From positions 1 to 64,000 of the forward strand of contig JABDKL010000083.1 of the NCBI GenBank assembly GCA_013002225.1: a stretch of DNA of 64,000 nt, read 5' to 3'. Positions 44,733-51,913 of this stretch are shown piece by piece. Each line of letters begins with the position of its first letter. Within the stretch, counting starts at the first letter, position 1. A model generated the notes under the pieces. That model did no database searches. It saw only the letters and a list, made by a program, of their open reading frames with translations, and was not told where the DNA came from. The position numbers and the translations under genes are program-made. Source of the DNA: Winogradskyella sp. Lineage in GTDB: Bacteria > Bacteroidota > Bacteroidia > Flavobacteriales > Flavobacteriaceae.

Positions 44733-45299
44733 TTAGGAATTTTTGCTATTCTTGACATCGTCATCATTGTCATCGTCGTCCTCATCGTCTTCTATAAAAT
44801 AATCTCTGCTACCTAATCCAGCTACCTTAATTATTTTAACAACGGTATTGTACAGCATCAAAATAACTATTACCATAAAACCGCTTAAAAAGGAAGATAG
44901 AAACAAAACTGCCCAATAAATGTTTACATACCAGCTAGATGGTACATTTTCTGATTCAGTAACAGGAATATTAAATAATTGAAATAATACCAGACCGACT
45001 ATAAATAGAATCGTATCAAATCTGGCTACATTTAGAATACTAATATAAAATTCGCTTTTGAGTTTAGATTCCATCCCGGATCCAATTCCCATTAATGTGA
45101 GTAAAAGCGCTAAAATAGTCGCTGATGCCAACACTATGGTATTACATAGCATATTTATTCTGGGTAGAGAAGACTCCAGAAGCTGTTTAGCTTCATATCC
45201 TGAAAGATTTTCAATTAAAAAAACGCCCAAACCAACAAAGAACATAGTTACCAAGCCTCCGTAAATGGAACGTCTATTTTGTTTTATGAATTTTTTCAC
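44733..45299 (-). CDS. Four-helix membrane protein with acidic C-terminal tail
   Basis: The 188-residue product has four predicted membrane helices (about 13-30, 49-70, 90-112 and 126-152). A C-terminal tail of about 20 residues is very acidic (EDDEDDDDNDDD). The start codon is GTG; no in-frame ATG is near. I do not recognise the family. The acidic tail might bind cations or a basic partner in the cytosol. Confidence 0.72.
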   Translation of the reverse strand: MKKFIKQNRRSIYGGLVTMFFVGLGVFLIENLSGYEAKQLLESSLPRINMLCNTIVLASATILALLLTLMGIGSGMESKLKSEFYISILNVARFDTILFIVGLVLFQLFNIPVTESENVPSSWYVNIYWAVLFLSSFLSGFMVIVILMLYNTVVKIIKVAGLGSRDYFIEDDEDDDDNDDDVKNSKNS

Positions 45300-45374
45300 A
45301 TTTCAAATTTTGAATTTCAACTAACAAACTAAATGAAGAAAGGCATTACTGAAAATGATTATCTGCCTGACAAT

Positions 45375-46076
45375 TTATAGTGCAAATACTGGTAAATTAT
45401 CATAATGTGCTGGCTCTAAAATTGTGTCGAAAATGATATTGTTTTTATAAAACTCTTTCGATATCGCATGTGCTTTTAAATCTAAAGGCTTAATTTTTTT
45501 TATGCCGTTATTTAAAAAATCATTATCCTCAATCAGCCAATCTTCATAATTATTTGCATTGAGGGCAAAAGGAAAATCTTTTCCCAAATTATGTACTTCT
45601 GCAAGTTCATTTGGTGCATCTGTAACGACTATACTAACCGACAAAAATCCATCTTCTAGCCTTGAATATATTCCTGCCAATGCAAATGGTTTTTTATGTT
45701 TATCATGCACATAGAAAGGATGTATTTCACCCTTATACAAAAAGGATGTGAAAAACCCTGAAACTATAATGATACAACGTTGGGTATTTATAATGTCGCC
45801 AATCCAATCTAATTTATGTAATGTATCTAGAGAAACGTTAAGTGTATTTGTGAAATTTTGAAATTTATCCCAATCATCTTGATAATTCTGTGGCAATATC
45901 CCCCAAATGGCATAATCTATGGTGCGCTTATCGTCCATTGTAATAACTGGTAGCGATTGTTCTGATAGCCCGTTAATTAAGGACGATTCCCTATACAATA
46001 AAGGGTACTTAAACCTTGCATCAAAAGCAGCCTCAATGTCTTGTAGGTTGGTTGTATTTGATAGTTTATAGAACAT
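45375..46076 (-). CDS. SRAP-fold (YedK/HMCES-like) protein lacking catalytic residues
   Basis: The 233-residue product has the SRAP fold landmarks: start followed by YKLSN, AIWGILPQ, LNVSLDTLHKLDW, RCIIIVSGFFTSF and HPFYVHDKHKKPFALAGIYS, then VTDAPNELAEVHN. Canonical SRAP proteins form a DNA-protein crosslink at abasic sites through Cys2. Here residue 2 is Phe. The Glu of the GFFEW-type motif is Thr110, and the Arg of the NAR motif is Ser82, while the Asn (Asn80) and His (His162) equivalents remain. The upstream TTG at 46094 would bury residue 2 and is not preferred. It is likely a pseudo-SRAP with another role. Confidence 0.8.
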   Translation of the reverse strand: MFYKLSNTTNLQDIEAAFDARFKYPLLYRESSLINGLSEQSLPVITMDDKRTIDYAIWGILPQNYQDDWDKFQNFTNTLNVSLDTLHKLDWIGDIINTQRCIIIVSGFFTSFLYKGEIHPFYVHDKHKKPFALAGIYSRLEDGFLSVSIVVTDAPNELAEVHNLGKDFPFALNANNYEDWLIEDNDFLNNGIKKIKPLDLKAHAISKEFYKNNIIFDTILEPAHYDNLPVFAL

Positions 46077-46260
46077 TTTTCTTTTTAACTGCAAGTAAGT
46101 GATTTGTAGCTTTCTAGATTGTCTTAAATGCTACAAATTCTACCTCAAAACAATTTAGTATTATCTGTTGTATTTATATTTTAATACTGAAATTTATTTA
46201 GAGGGTCACAGCGTAATTTTTTTAAGCAATTGATGTTGTAAGCACATTGAGTTTTATCGA

Positions 46261-46292
46261 AAAAAAAGACTTTTCTTAAGAAAAGTCTTTTT
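46261..46292 (-). terminator. Terminator after the small acidic lipoprotein gene
   Basis: A perfect palindrome of 14-bp arms (46261-46274 with 46279-46292, loop TTAA) ends in A6/T6 tracts. It serves the minus-strand 43-aa gene. Confidence 0.85.
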
Positions 46293-46318
46293 TAAATTAA
46301 TTTAACAGAGGCTACTCT

Positions 46319-46450
46319 CTAGTCTACAGCATCCTCAACATCATCTACAACATCTTCAACATCATCTGCAGTATCTTTAGTTTCTCTGCAGCTGGTTGTA
46401 GTTAAAGCAAGCGTAAATAAAAAGGCGAACATTAATGCTAATTTTCTCAT
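46319..46450 (-). CDS. Small acidic lipoprotein, 43 aa
   Basis: This short gene encodes a 43-residue protein with a lipoprotein-type signal (MRKLALMFAFLFTLALTTTS then Cys21). The mature part of 23 residues is nearly all Asp, Val and Glu with a seven-residue rhythm (DDVEDVVDDVEDAVD), an amphipathic helix or strand. ATG start, a plausible lipobox and a strong terminator 27 bases after the stop support it. It resembles other tiny stress lipoproteins in being close to a stress gene cluster. No family name is known to me. Confidence 0.75.
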   Translation of the reverse strand: MRKLALMFAFLFTLALTTTSCRETKDTADDVEDVVDDVEDAVD

Positions 46451-46557
46451 AATATTGGTTTTAAGTTAGTGTAAAAAAAATATTATATCACATAATTTAT
46501 TTAGGTTGAAGATATTAAAAAAGAAATTAATTTCACCTCAACTTAGATAAAAAACAC

Positions 46558-46582
46558 AAAAAGACATTCTAAAAATAGAATG
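46558..46582 (-). terminator. Weak terminator after the PA2169-family gene
   Basis: CATTCTA / TAGAATG stem (46565-46571 with 46576-46582, loop AAAA) is followed on the minus strand by a T-rich run. Confidence 0.5.
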
Positions 46583-46609
46583 CCCTTTCTGCTATTAATC
46601 ATTTGGGGA

Positions 46610-47059
46610 TTATTTTAAATCCTCTAAGGTTTTAATTCTAGCTAATCCGTTATGAATTGTATTTTTTTGAGACTCTAAAATAGACTTTGTTGTAGATGGT
46701 AAGCTCGTATCGTTTAAGACATCGTTATACTCTCCTACAGCCGCCTTTTCACCTCTTATGGCTTCTTCTAGCATAGATTCTGCATCATCGTTAGAGAATA
46801 AACTTTTTACGTCCATCCATGCTCTATGTGCAGATCCGGTTATACTACCGCCTTTATCTACTTCTTGGTCAAAACTTTTAATTTCTTGTTTTAACTCATG
46901 GCCAAAGTTGTAGCGTTCTTGAGCCTTATCCTTAAAATATGATTTAAGCTGTGGATTATCCACGTTTTCAGCTGCTTTTTTGAAGCCTTTTTCAGCATCA
47001 TATGTTTTTTCTAATAACTCATTTAATTTACTTCCTACTTTTTCTGTGTATGTACTCAT
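46610..47059 (-). CDS. PA2169-family four-helix-bundle protein (DUF2383)
   Basis: The 149-residue product fits the DUF2383 ferritin-like bundle: KVGSKLNELLEKTYDAEKGF, SYFKDKAQERYNFGHELKQE and LEEAIRGEKAAVGEYNDVL. Metal-type Glu and His residues sit in the helices. It is cytosolic. Relatives are general stress proteins of unknown activity. It lies 147 bases downstream of the topoisomerase IB gene, probably with its own promoter. Confidence 0.88.
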   Translation of the reverse strand: MSTYTEKVGSKLNELLEKTYDAEKGFKKAAENVDNPQLKSYFKDKAQERYNFGHELKQEIKSFDQEVDKGGSITGSAHRAWMDVKSLFSNDDAESMLEEAIRGEKAAVGEYNDVLNDTSLPSTTKSILESQKNTIHNGLARIKTLEDLK

Positions 47060-47206
47060 AATTTTATTGTGATTTCCGTTAGAAGATAGCTTGTTTTATA
47101 GATGTCTATCTTTTTACATCTCGTGTATCGTTACACCTTAATTATCTGATGTAAAATTAGTGAAGATTGAAGGCATTGCTTAATGCAAAAGCATAAGAAA
47201 TTAACG

Positions 47207-48286
47207 CTATTGCAATTGCAGTTTTGGTTTGTAAGTACTTATTAGATTTAACATTGAAGACTCAGTAGTTGTTAGCCCATCTATAGTGTCAGAATTATTA
47301 AAATATGTTTCAATTGAACCATCTAAATAAGAATCCATAATAAGAGGATGAACGTAGTATTTTCTCAACACATTTCTCGTATTTCCTAAAGCTTCAGAAG
47401 CTGTATCGATAGCTTTTAAAATATTCTTTTTAGCATGCTTTTCGTTTTCTGATAAACCGATATTCTCTAAAGTTTCAAAGCATATTTTACTGGCTCCCCA
47501 GGTTCTAAAATCTTTGGCAGTAAAAAGATCTCCCGATAGCTCGTGTATATAGTCATTAATCATTGTACTGTCTACAGAATGCTTATTACCCTCAGCATCA
47601 AAAAATTTAAAAAGTTCCCAGCCTGGTATCTCTTCACATTGACTTACTAATCTTATTAGTTTCTTATTTCTAATTGTTATGCTGTGTTGTTTACCTCGCT
47701 TTCCTACAAATTCAAATTTTAATTTATCCTTATAAATATCTACATGCTTGCTTCTTAACGTCGAAAGTCCATAAGTCTCGTTGGTTTTTGCGTAATAGCT
47801 ATTTCCAATTCTTACGTGCGTTTCTTCTAATAATTTAAGGATTAGGGCAAGAACCTTTGTGCGAGTCCATTTTTTATGCTTAAGATCTATTTCTACTTGG
47901 GCACGCAATTTGGGAAGTTGAAGACCAAAAGCGTACATTTTGTAAAATTTTGTTCTATTTCTGATTTTTGACCAGTGGACGTGGTATTTGTACTGTTTGC
48001 GCCCCTTCAGGTCTCTACCTATGGCCTGTATATGTGCATTGGATAAATCTGCAATCCTAACTTTTTGCCATGCTGGAGGAACTACTAGATCATTGATTCT
48101 CTTAATGACCTTTTTCGATTTGACACTTTTGCCTTTTTTAAGGTAGATAAATTCTTTATCTTTTTTATGCCGTTCTATTATAAGAATATCATCTGAGGCA
48201 TATACTAAATTAAAACTATCGATATAGTTTTCGGGATCAGCGTATAACTGATTTGCGATATCTATATCGATAGTTTTCTTTTTCAT
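47207..48286 (-). CDS. Type IB DNA topoisomerase
   Basis: Relaxes supercoiled DNA through a 3'-phosphotyrosyl intermediate. The 359-residue product is of the small poxvirus-like type: VVPPAWQKVRIADLSNAHIQ, RIGNSYYA, FVGKRGKQHS, AKDFRTWGA and a C-terminal KYYVHP that should hold the catalytic Tyr. The open frame continues upstream into the hemerythrin gene; the ATG at 48286 is preferred because it removes that overlap. It is the third gene of a run with the acidic lipoprotein and hemerythrin genes (gaps of 11 and 19 bases). Confidence 0.92.
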   Translation of the reverse strand: MKKKTIDIDIANQLYADPENYIDSFNLVYASDDILIIERHKKDKEFIYLKKGKSVKSKKVIKRINDLVVPPAWQKVRIADLSNAHIQAIGRDLKGRKQYKYHVHWSKIRNRTKFYKMYAFGLQLPKLRAQVEIDLKHKKWTRTKVLALILKLLEETHVRIGNSYYAKTNETYGLSTLRSKHVDIYKDKLKFEFVGKRGKQHSITIRNKKLIRLVSQCEEIPGWELFKFFDAEGNKHSVDSTMINDYIHELSGDLFTAKDFRTWGASKICFETLENIGLSENEKHAKKNILKAIDTASEALGNTRNVLRKYYVHPLIMDSYLDGSIETYFNNSDTIDGLTTTESSMLNLISTYKPKLQLQ

Positions 48287-48305
48287 GCAATTTTTGAAAA
48301 AATTT

Positions 48306-48740
48306 TTACCTCTGCTCTTGCATGTGAGCATTGTATTTTGAAGCTAGTTCTTGCTTCTGGGTATCTGTAAAAGCCTTACCTGCAAGTTGAAAGAATGTGT
48401 GTTCCTCATCCTCTAGGTGATGCTCCACTTTTTCCTTTAAATTCTTAGCAATTTTTAACCACCCGGAAGAATCTTGTTCAGTATCTTCCAATTGCTCTAA
48501 AAGCTCATCGATTTCGTGATGTTCTGCAATACCATGTCTTGCATGTTCTTGCATCATATCTACTGGTATCAAAGGTTTATAGAAGTGACGTTCTTCGCTA
48601 TTTGCATGAATTCTTAACTCATGCTTTAATTCTTTAAAAATAGAACTACGTTGCTCAGTGTCACCAGAGGTATCTACTAATTTATCTAATAAATTTCTCT
48701 GTATATCGTGGTCTTTCCTTATGGCTTCAAAAATATTCAT
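48306..48740 (-). CDS. Hemerythrin-domain protein
   Basis: The 144-residue product has the hemerythrin-like iron ligands: IRKDHDIQRNLLDKL, ANSEERHFYKPL, HGIAEHHEIDELL and VEHHLEDEEHTFF. Such proteins bind a diiron centre and sense or bind oxygen or nitric oxide, or repair iron-sulfur clusters. It is cytosolic. It is cotranscribed with the topoisomerase IB gene (19 bases downstream) and the acidic lipoprotein gene (11 bases upstream). Confidence 0.92.
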   Translation of the reverse strand: MNIFEAIRKDHDIQRNLLDKLVDTSGDTEQRSSIFKELKHELRIHANSEERHFYKPLIPVDMMQEHARHGIAEHHEIDELLEQLEDTEQDSSGWLKIAKNLKEKVEHHLEDEEHTFFQLAGKAFTDTQKQELASKYNAHMQEQR

Positions 48741-48751
48741 AGGCTATTGTC

Positions 48752-49345
48752 TTATCTTGAATATACCGATGTGTACCCATCACCTAATTTAACTTTTAAG
48801 TCGTCCATAGATGCTACATATGTATATCTGGTATTAAATACTCTATCTGGACGCTCACCAATGATATAGTGCTTTACATTTAAATCTGGTGCGTTCAGGG
48901 TTACCTGATCAGAAACTCTCATTTTTTTATCGTCAATAGAGGTGTCTGTGGCTTCTAATGTAGAGATTACATAAAGATTATTGCCTTTTGCCCAAATCTC
49001 TTTGATTTCAAGATCGTGCTCAACATCACTTACTTCTGCTTCAACAGCGATTGTTCTTTCTACTTTTTCCATGTCCATATCGTCATCGTCATCGTTTGGC
49101 ATATCGACATCAATATATGGTACTTCTACTTCTTCTTCCTCCATAACAACAACAACTTTAGGTACTTCTACCATTTTTGTGGTCGTACCAACATTTACGT
49201 CTGCCCAATCAACATCAAAAGTTGGAAGTTGTCCTTCTTCCATATCGACATCAACTTCTGGCATTTCCATGTCCTTTTTCTGGTCGATATTACAGCTCAT
49301 TACTAAAGTTCCTATTGCAAGGACGTACATTATTTTTTTAATCAT
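48752..49345 (-). CDS. Acidic repeat lipoprotein of unknown function
   Basis: The 197-residue product has a lipobox VMSC (Cys18). The mature N-terminal half is a run of short alternating acidic/hydrophobic segments (MPEVDVDMEEGQLPTFDVDW, VPYIDVDMPNDDDDD). The C-terminal half (about 105-197) looks like a small beta domain with KEIWAKGNNLYVISTLEA and RVFNTRYTYVA. No family is recognised. It is the first gene of the run with hemerythrin and topoisomerase IB, so a shared stress function is likely. Confidence 0.75.
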   Translation of the reverse strand: MIKKIMYVLAIGTLVMSCNIDQKKDMEMPEVDVDMEEGQLPTFDVDWADVNVGTTTKMVEVPKVVVVMEEEEVEVPYIDVDMPNDDDDDMDMEKVERTIAVEAEVSDVEHDLEIKEIWAKGNNLYVISTLEATDTSIDDKKMRVSDQVTLNAPDLNVKHYIIGERPDRVFNTRYTYVASMDDLKVKLGDGYTSVYSR

Positions 49346-49378
49346 AATTTAATATTTTGGTTAATACTTTGTTTTGAA

Positions 49379-49386
49379 CAAATATA
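49379..49386 (-). promoter_or_regulatory. -7 element for the lipoprotein-hemerythrin-topoisomerase run
   Basis: Minus-strand TATATTTG matches TAnnTTTG, 33 bases before the ATG. No -33 TTG is seen, which would fit a promoter that needs an activator. Confidence 0.35.
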
Positions 49387-49688
49387 ACGGCAGGTTACAG
49401 ATTGCGTTGACCCATATCCTTTAAAAATTGACCTATTTAGAGTAAGTACATTCAAAATCCTACTAAAATGTGAATTTCAGCTAAATTTAGAGGAAACTTT
49501 AATAATTCTACTTAAATTTACGCGAAATTTTTAGTTAAATAGAGGGTTTAGTAACTATAATAAAAGTTGCTAAAGTGCCCCAAGTTAATTTTAAGTTTAG
49601 CTTATAAACCTCATTGTAGTTAACCGAAACACATTTTAACAGCAAATATACTGTTGAATGTAAATTATTGAGGAAATAATTTAAGTGT

Positions 49689-49713
49689 AATAATTATTAT
49701 GAGAATAATTATT
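49689..49713. promoter_or_regulatory. Repeated palindrome just upstream of the AraC regulator gene
   Basis: AATAATTATT occurs twice (49689-49698 and 49704-49713), 5 bases apart, 30 bases before the AraC start codon. Each copy is itself palindromic. It may be an autoregulatory site, but AT richness makes chance plausible. Confidence 0.3.
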
Positions 49714-49743
49714 TTAACTATTAATATTTAACTAATCAGTAAA

Positions 49744-50775
49744 ATGATCGAATTGGAATTAAATCCTACTAGCACCAAGGACATACTTACACAAATAAGT
49801 GAGCATTTAAACGGTAACATCACAGAACGATGGGGTGAATATGTAATGACTATTGATAATGAAAATGCGTCGGGTAAAATTACATACATACCATTTGACT
49901 GGGGCGTTAATTTATTAGATTTTGACATTACTTTTTACAAAGAGTTTATATTAAAAATCCAGGGAGAAGAGTTTAATCCGGTTAGGTTTATTTATAATTT
50001 AGAGGGAAGTTTTGCTCACCGTTTTGGTGTAAATAATGAAGAACACAAGACAGAACAATTTCAGTCCGTAATATTCACTAACAAGTCGGACGGAATTAAT
50101 TATATGCATTTTCCTAAAAAAGAAAAACTACAGATTAATATTATACAGGTAGTCCGAAAAGAGTTTTTACGCAAACGTACTACCAATGTTTCTTCCTTGA
50201 ATAAAAAACTTTATGAGGTTTTTGTAGATACTGACCATGAAAATAGATTTGTTCATTACGGCGAGCTAAATTTAAAACTTGCAGATCACGTAAAATCTAT
50301 TAAAAAGATTCGCTCTAAAGGTATGTTGCGTATTTTGAAGATCGAAGCTAAAGTTTACGAGATACTATCGCTACACATACAGCAACACGAACGAGTAACT
50401 ACGGGTAAAAAAGTTCCTAGCGAATTGCTAAAGTCAGAATTAAAGATTATAAAAAAGATTGGAGATAAAATTAGAAAAGAGCCCGCAAAGGCCTATTGTT
50501 TAAATGAGCTTTCTACAGAGTATGGTCTCTCTCAAGCTAAATTGCAAATCGGTTTTAAGTTTTTATACACACGTACAGTAACCGAATTTATAAGACATGT
50601 AAGACTAGAGAAAGCTCGAGATCTTATGAAGAATAGTGATTTGAATATCTCACAAATTGTGTACTCTATAGGTTTTACGAGCAGAAGTTATTTTTCTAAA
50701 ATTTTTAAAGAAAAATTTGGATTGTCTCCTAATGAATTTAAAAAGCAAATAACAGTAAAGATTCAGGCCGCATAG
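49744..50775 (+). CDS. AraC-family transcriptional regulator
   Basis: The 343-residue product has an N-terminal region of about 230 residues without a recognised ligand domain. The C-terminal AraC double helix-turn-helix lies at about 240-340: CLNELSTEYGLSQAKLQIGF, then IVYSIGFTSRSYFSKIFKEKFGLSP. The N-terminal part begins ELNPTSTKDILTQISEHLNG. Position between two stress gene runs (lipoprotein-hemerythrin-topoisomerase to the left, DUF6327-holin-YtxH to the right) suggests it controls one or both. It has an ATG start and a very long upstream region. Confidence 0.9.
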   Translation: MIELELNPTSTKDILTQISEHLNGNITERWGEYVMTIDNENASGKITYIPFDWGVNLLDFDITFYKEFILKIQGEEFNPVRFIYNLEGSFAHRFGVNNEEHKTEQFQSVIFTNKSDGINYMHFPKKEKLQINIIQVVRKEFLRKRTTNVSSLNKKLYEVFVDTDHENRFVHYGELNLKLADHVKSIKKIRSKGMLRILKIEAKVYEILSLHIQQHERVTTGKKVPSELLKSELKIIKKIGDKIRKEPAKAYCLNELSTEYGLSQAKLQIGFKFLYTRTVTEFIRHVRLEKARDLMKNSDLNISQIVYSIGFTSRSYFSKIFKEKFGLSPNEFKKQITVKIQAA

Positions 50776-50788
50776 TACAATACATATA

Positions 50789-50995
50789 CTACCTTTTAAA
50801 GAGCCATTGTCTAAGCAATGCTATAAACCCATATTTTCCTGTTAGTTTTAAAGCTGTACTAACCCAATTAAGAGGTTGTAAATCTTCTTTATACTCATTT
50901 TTTAACAACTTTAGTTCTTCCCAGGCAATATCGCGCTCAAGCTTTACTAGCTTTAGGTCATTGTCTATTTCTTCAAAACTGGTATATATCTTCAT
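50789..50995 (-). CDS. DUF6327-like small protein, 68 aa
   Basis: The 68-residue product starts MKIYTSFEEIDNDLKLVKLE, a helical segment, and ends with a hydrophobic-aromatic helix (FIALLRQWLF). It is the last gene of a tight run with the holin-like and YtxH genes (2- and 3-base gaps). I recall this trio as a conserved flavobacterial stress module. Function is unknown. Confidence 0.75.
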   Translation of the reverse strand: MKIYTSFEEIDNDLKLVKLERDIAWEELKLLKNEYKEDLQPLNWVSTALKLTGKYGFIALLRQWLFKR

Positions 50996-50997
50996 GT

Positions 50998-51345
50998 TTA
51001 ATTGAAAAATTTTAAGCTTAATGATTTAATAATAAGCTTGGTTATTCTTTCTCGAATAGCATAAACGATTGCTGCTATTACTATAAATATTAAACCAACT
51101 ATAAGATAGCCTACGACAATACTATCTAATAACTCGCCAATTTTTAAGGCCAAAGCAACAGCCAAAAAAATGATACCTAAAAATGCAAAACTACCAAAAG
51201 CTACTATCTTAGCTAATGTGGTTAAGGTATGCGATAGTTGTTGAAACACTTTTAGCTTAAAATATTGGCGAGAAGTTTTAATATAACGCTCACCAATATC
51301 TGTAGCTTTGTCTGTGGTGTTATGTATGTCTGAAAAAACACTCAT
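50998..51345 (-). CDS. Phage-holin-superfamily (holin-X-like) membrane protein
   Basis: The 115-residue product has two adjacent membrane helices (about 40-65 and 72-95) after a charged amphipathic N-terminus of about 35 residues. This is the layout of the Phage_holin_3_6-type proteins, which are not lytic holins but stress-linked membrane proteins in many bacteria. It is the middle gene of the YtxH run. Confidence 0.8.
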   Translation of the reverse strand: MSVFSDIHNTTDKATDIGERYIKTSRQYFKLKVFQQLSHTLTTLAKIVAFGSFAFLGIIFLAVALALKIGELLDSIVVGYLIVGLIFIVIAAIVYAIRERITKLIIKSLSLKFFN

Positions 51346-51348
51346 ATA

Positions 51349-51699
51349 TTATGCGTTTTTCTGAACAGTTGATTTCTTTTGAAGATTCTTATTTTTAGTC
51401 TTCAAGTCTTTTAATTTAGCTTCTAGAGTTGTAATAACATCTTCTGCCTTATAACTTGCATTAGATACAATGTTCTCAACTTGCTCATCTAAATTTTCTC
51501 TTTGTGTAGATATGGTATCACTTAAGGTGTTCCTCAAATCAGAAGCTTTTACAGCAGCCTTTTCTTTTGCTAAAGCAGCTTCGTCTGCTAATCGCTGTCT
51601 TGTGGCACTTCCTTTGTCTGGTGCAAATAATATTCCTAATGCGGCTCCTATTGCAGTACCAGCTAATAAACCTAATACTGTATTTCCATTATTACTCAT
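51349..51699 (-). CDS. YtxH-domain protein
   Basis: The 116-residue product has an N-terminal glycine/alanine-rich membrane helix (VLGLLAGTAIGAALGILFAPDK, shown here by the start VLGLLAGTAIGAALGILFAP) followed by GSATRQRL and a long coiled-coil-like charged region. This is the YtxH general-stress family. It is the first gene of the YtxH-holin-DUF6327 run. Confidence 0.88.
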   Translation of the reverse strand: MSNNGNTVLGLLAGTAIGAALGILFAPDKGSATRQRLADEAALAKEKAAVKASDLRNTLSDTISTQRENLDEQVENIVSNASYKAEDVITTLEAKLKDLKTKNKNLQKKSTVQKNA

Positions 51700-51882
51700 A
51701 ATTTTATGTTTTTATATTGTTATTAATTATTACTGATACAAATCTCCACAAAAAGAAAGGGACTCATTAACTCTTTAGATAGATATATTAACTTAAACAG
51801 TGACGTCTACAATCCACCTTAAAAATTATAGAATGCATTAATATAATTAGGGAATGGATTAAATGCTTCAAACAAGCTACTA

Positions 51883-51890
51883 TAACTTTG
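51883..51890 (+). promoter_or_regulatory. -7 element upstream of the aldehyde dehydrogenase gene
   Basis: TAACTTTG matches TAnnTTTG, 23 bases before the ATG at 51914. No -33 TTG within range. Confidence 0.35.
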
Positions 51891-51913
51891 TTCTACATTA
51901 GAATATAGATCCT

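Larger units (their letters stand above)
49346..49743. other. Intergenic region between the stress lipoprotein operon and the AraC regulator
   Basis: This 398-base stretch separates two divergent genes and contains no coding frame that I trust. It is AT-rich. It holds a minus-strand -7 box at 49386-49379 and a pair of 10-base palindromic sequences at 49689-49713. Nothing else is recognised; the length leaves room for regulator binding sites. Confidence 0.6.

Noticed and set aside
46319..46440. Short repeats resembling a CRISPR-like array (CATC, ACATCTTC units)
   Set aside because: The repetition is explained by the coding repeat (DDVEDVVDDVED) of the 43-aa lipoprotein; unit length and spacing do not fit CRISPR.
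48981..49352. Ser/Thr/Ile-rich frames on the plus strand
   Set aside because: They are complementary to the Asp/Val/Glu repeats of the acidic lipoprotein gene; low-complexity shadow.
50998..51345. Prophage holin
   Set aside because: No endolysin or other phage gene is near, and the YtxH and DUF6327 neighbours indicate a chromosomal stress module.
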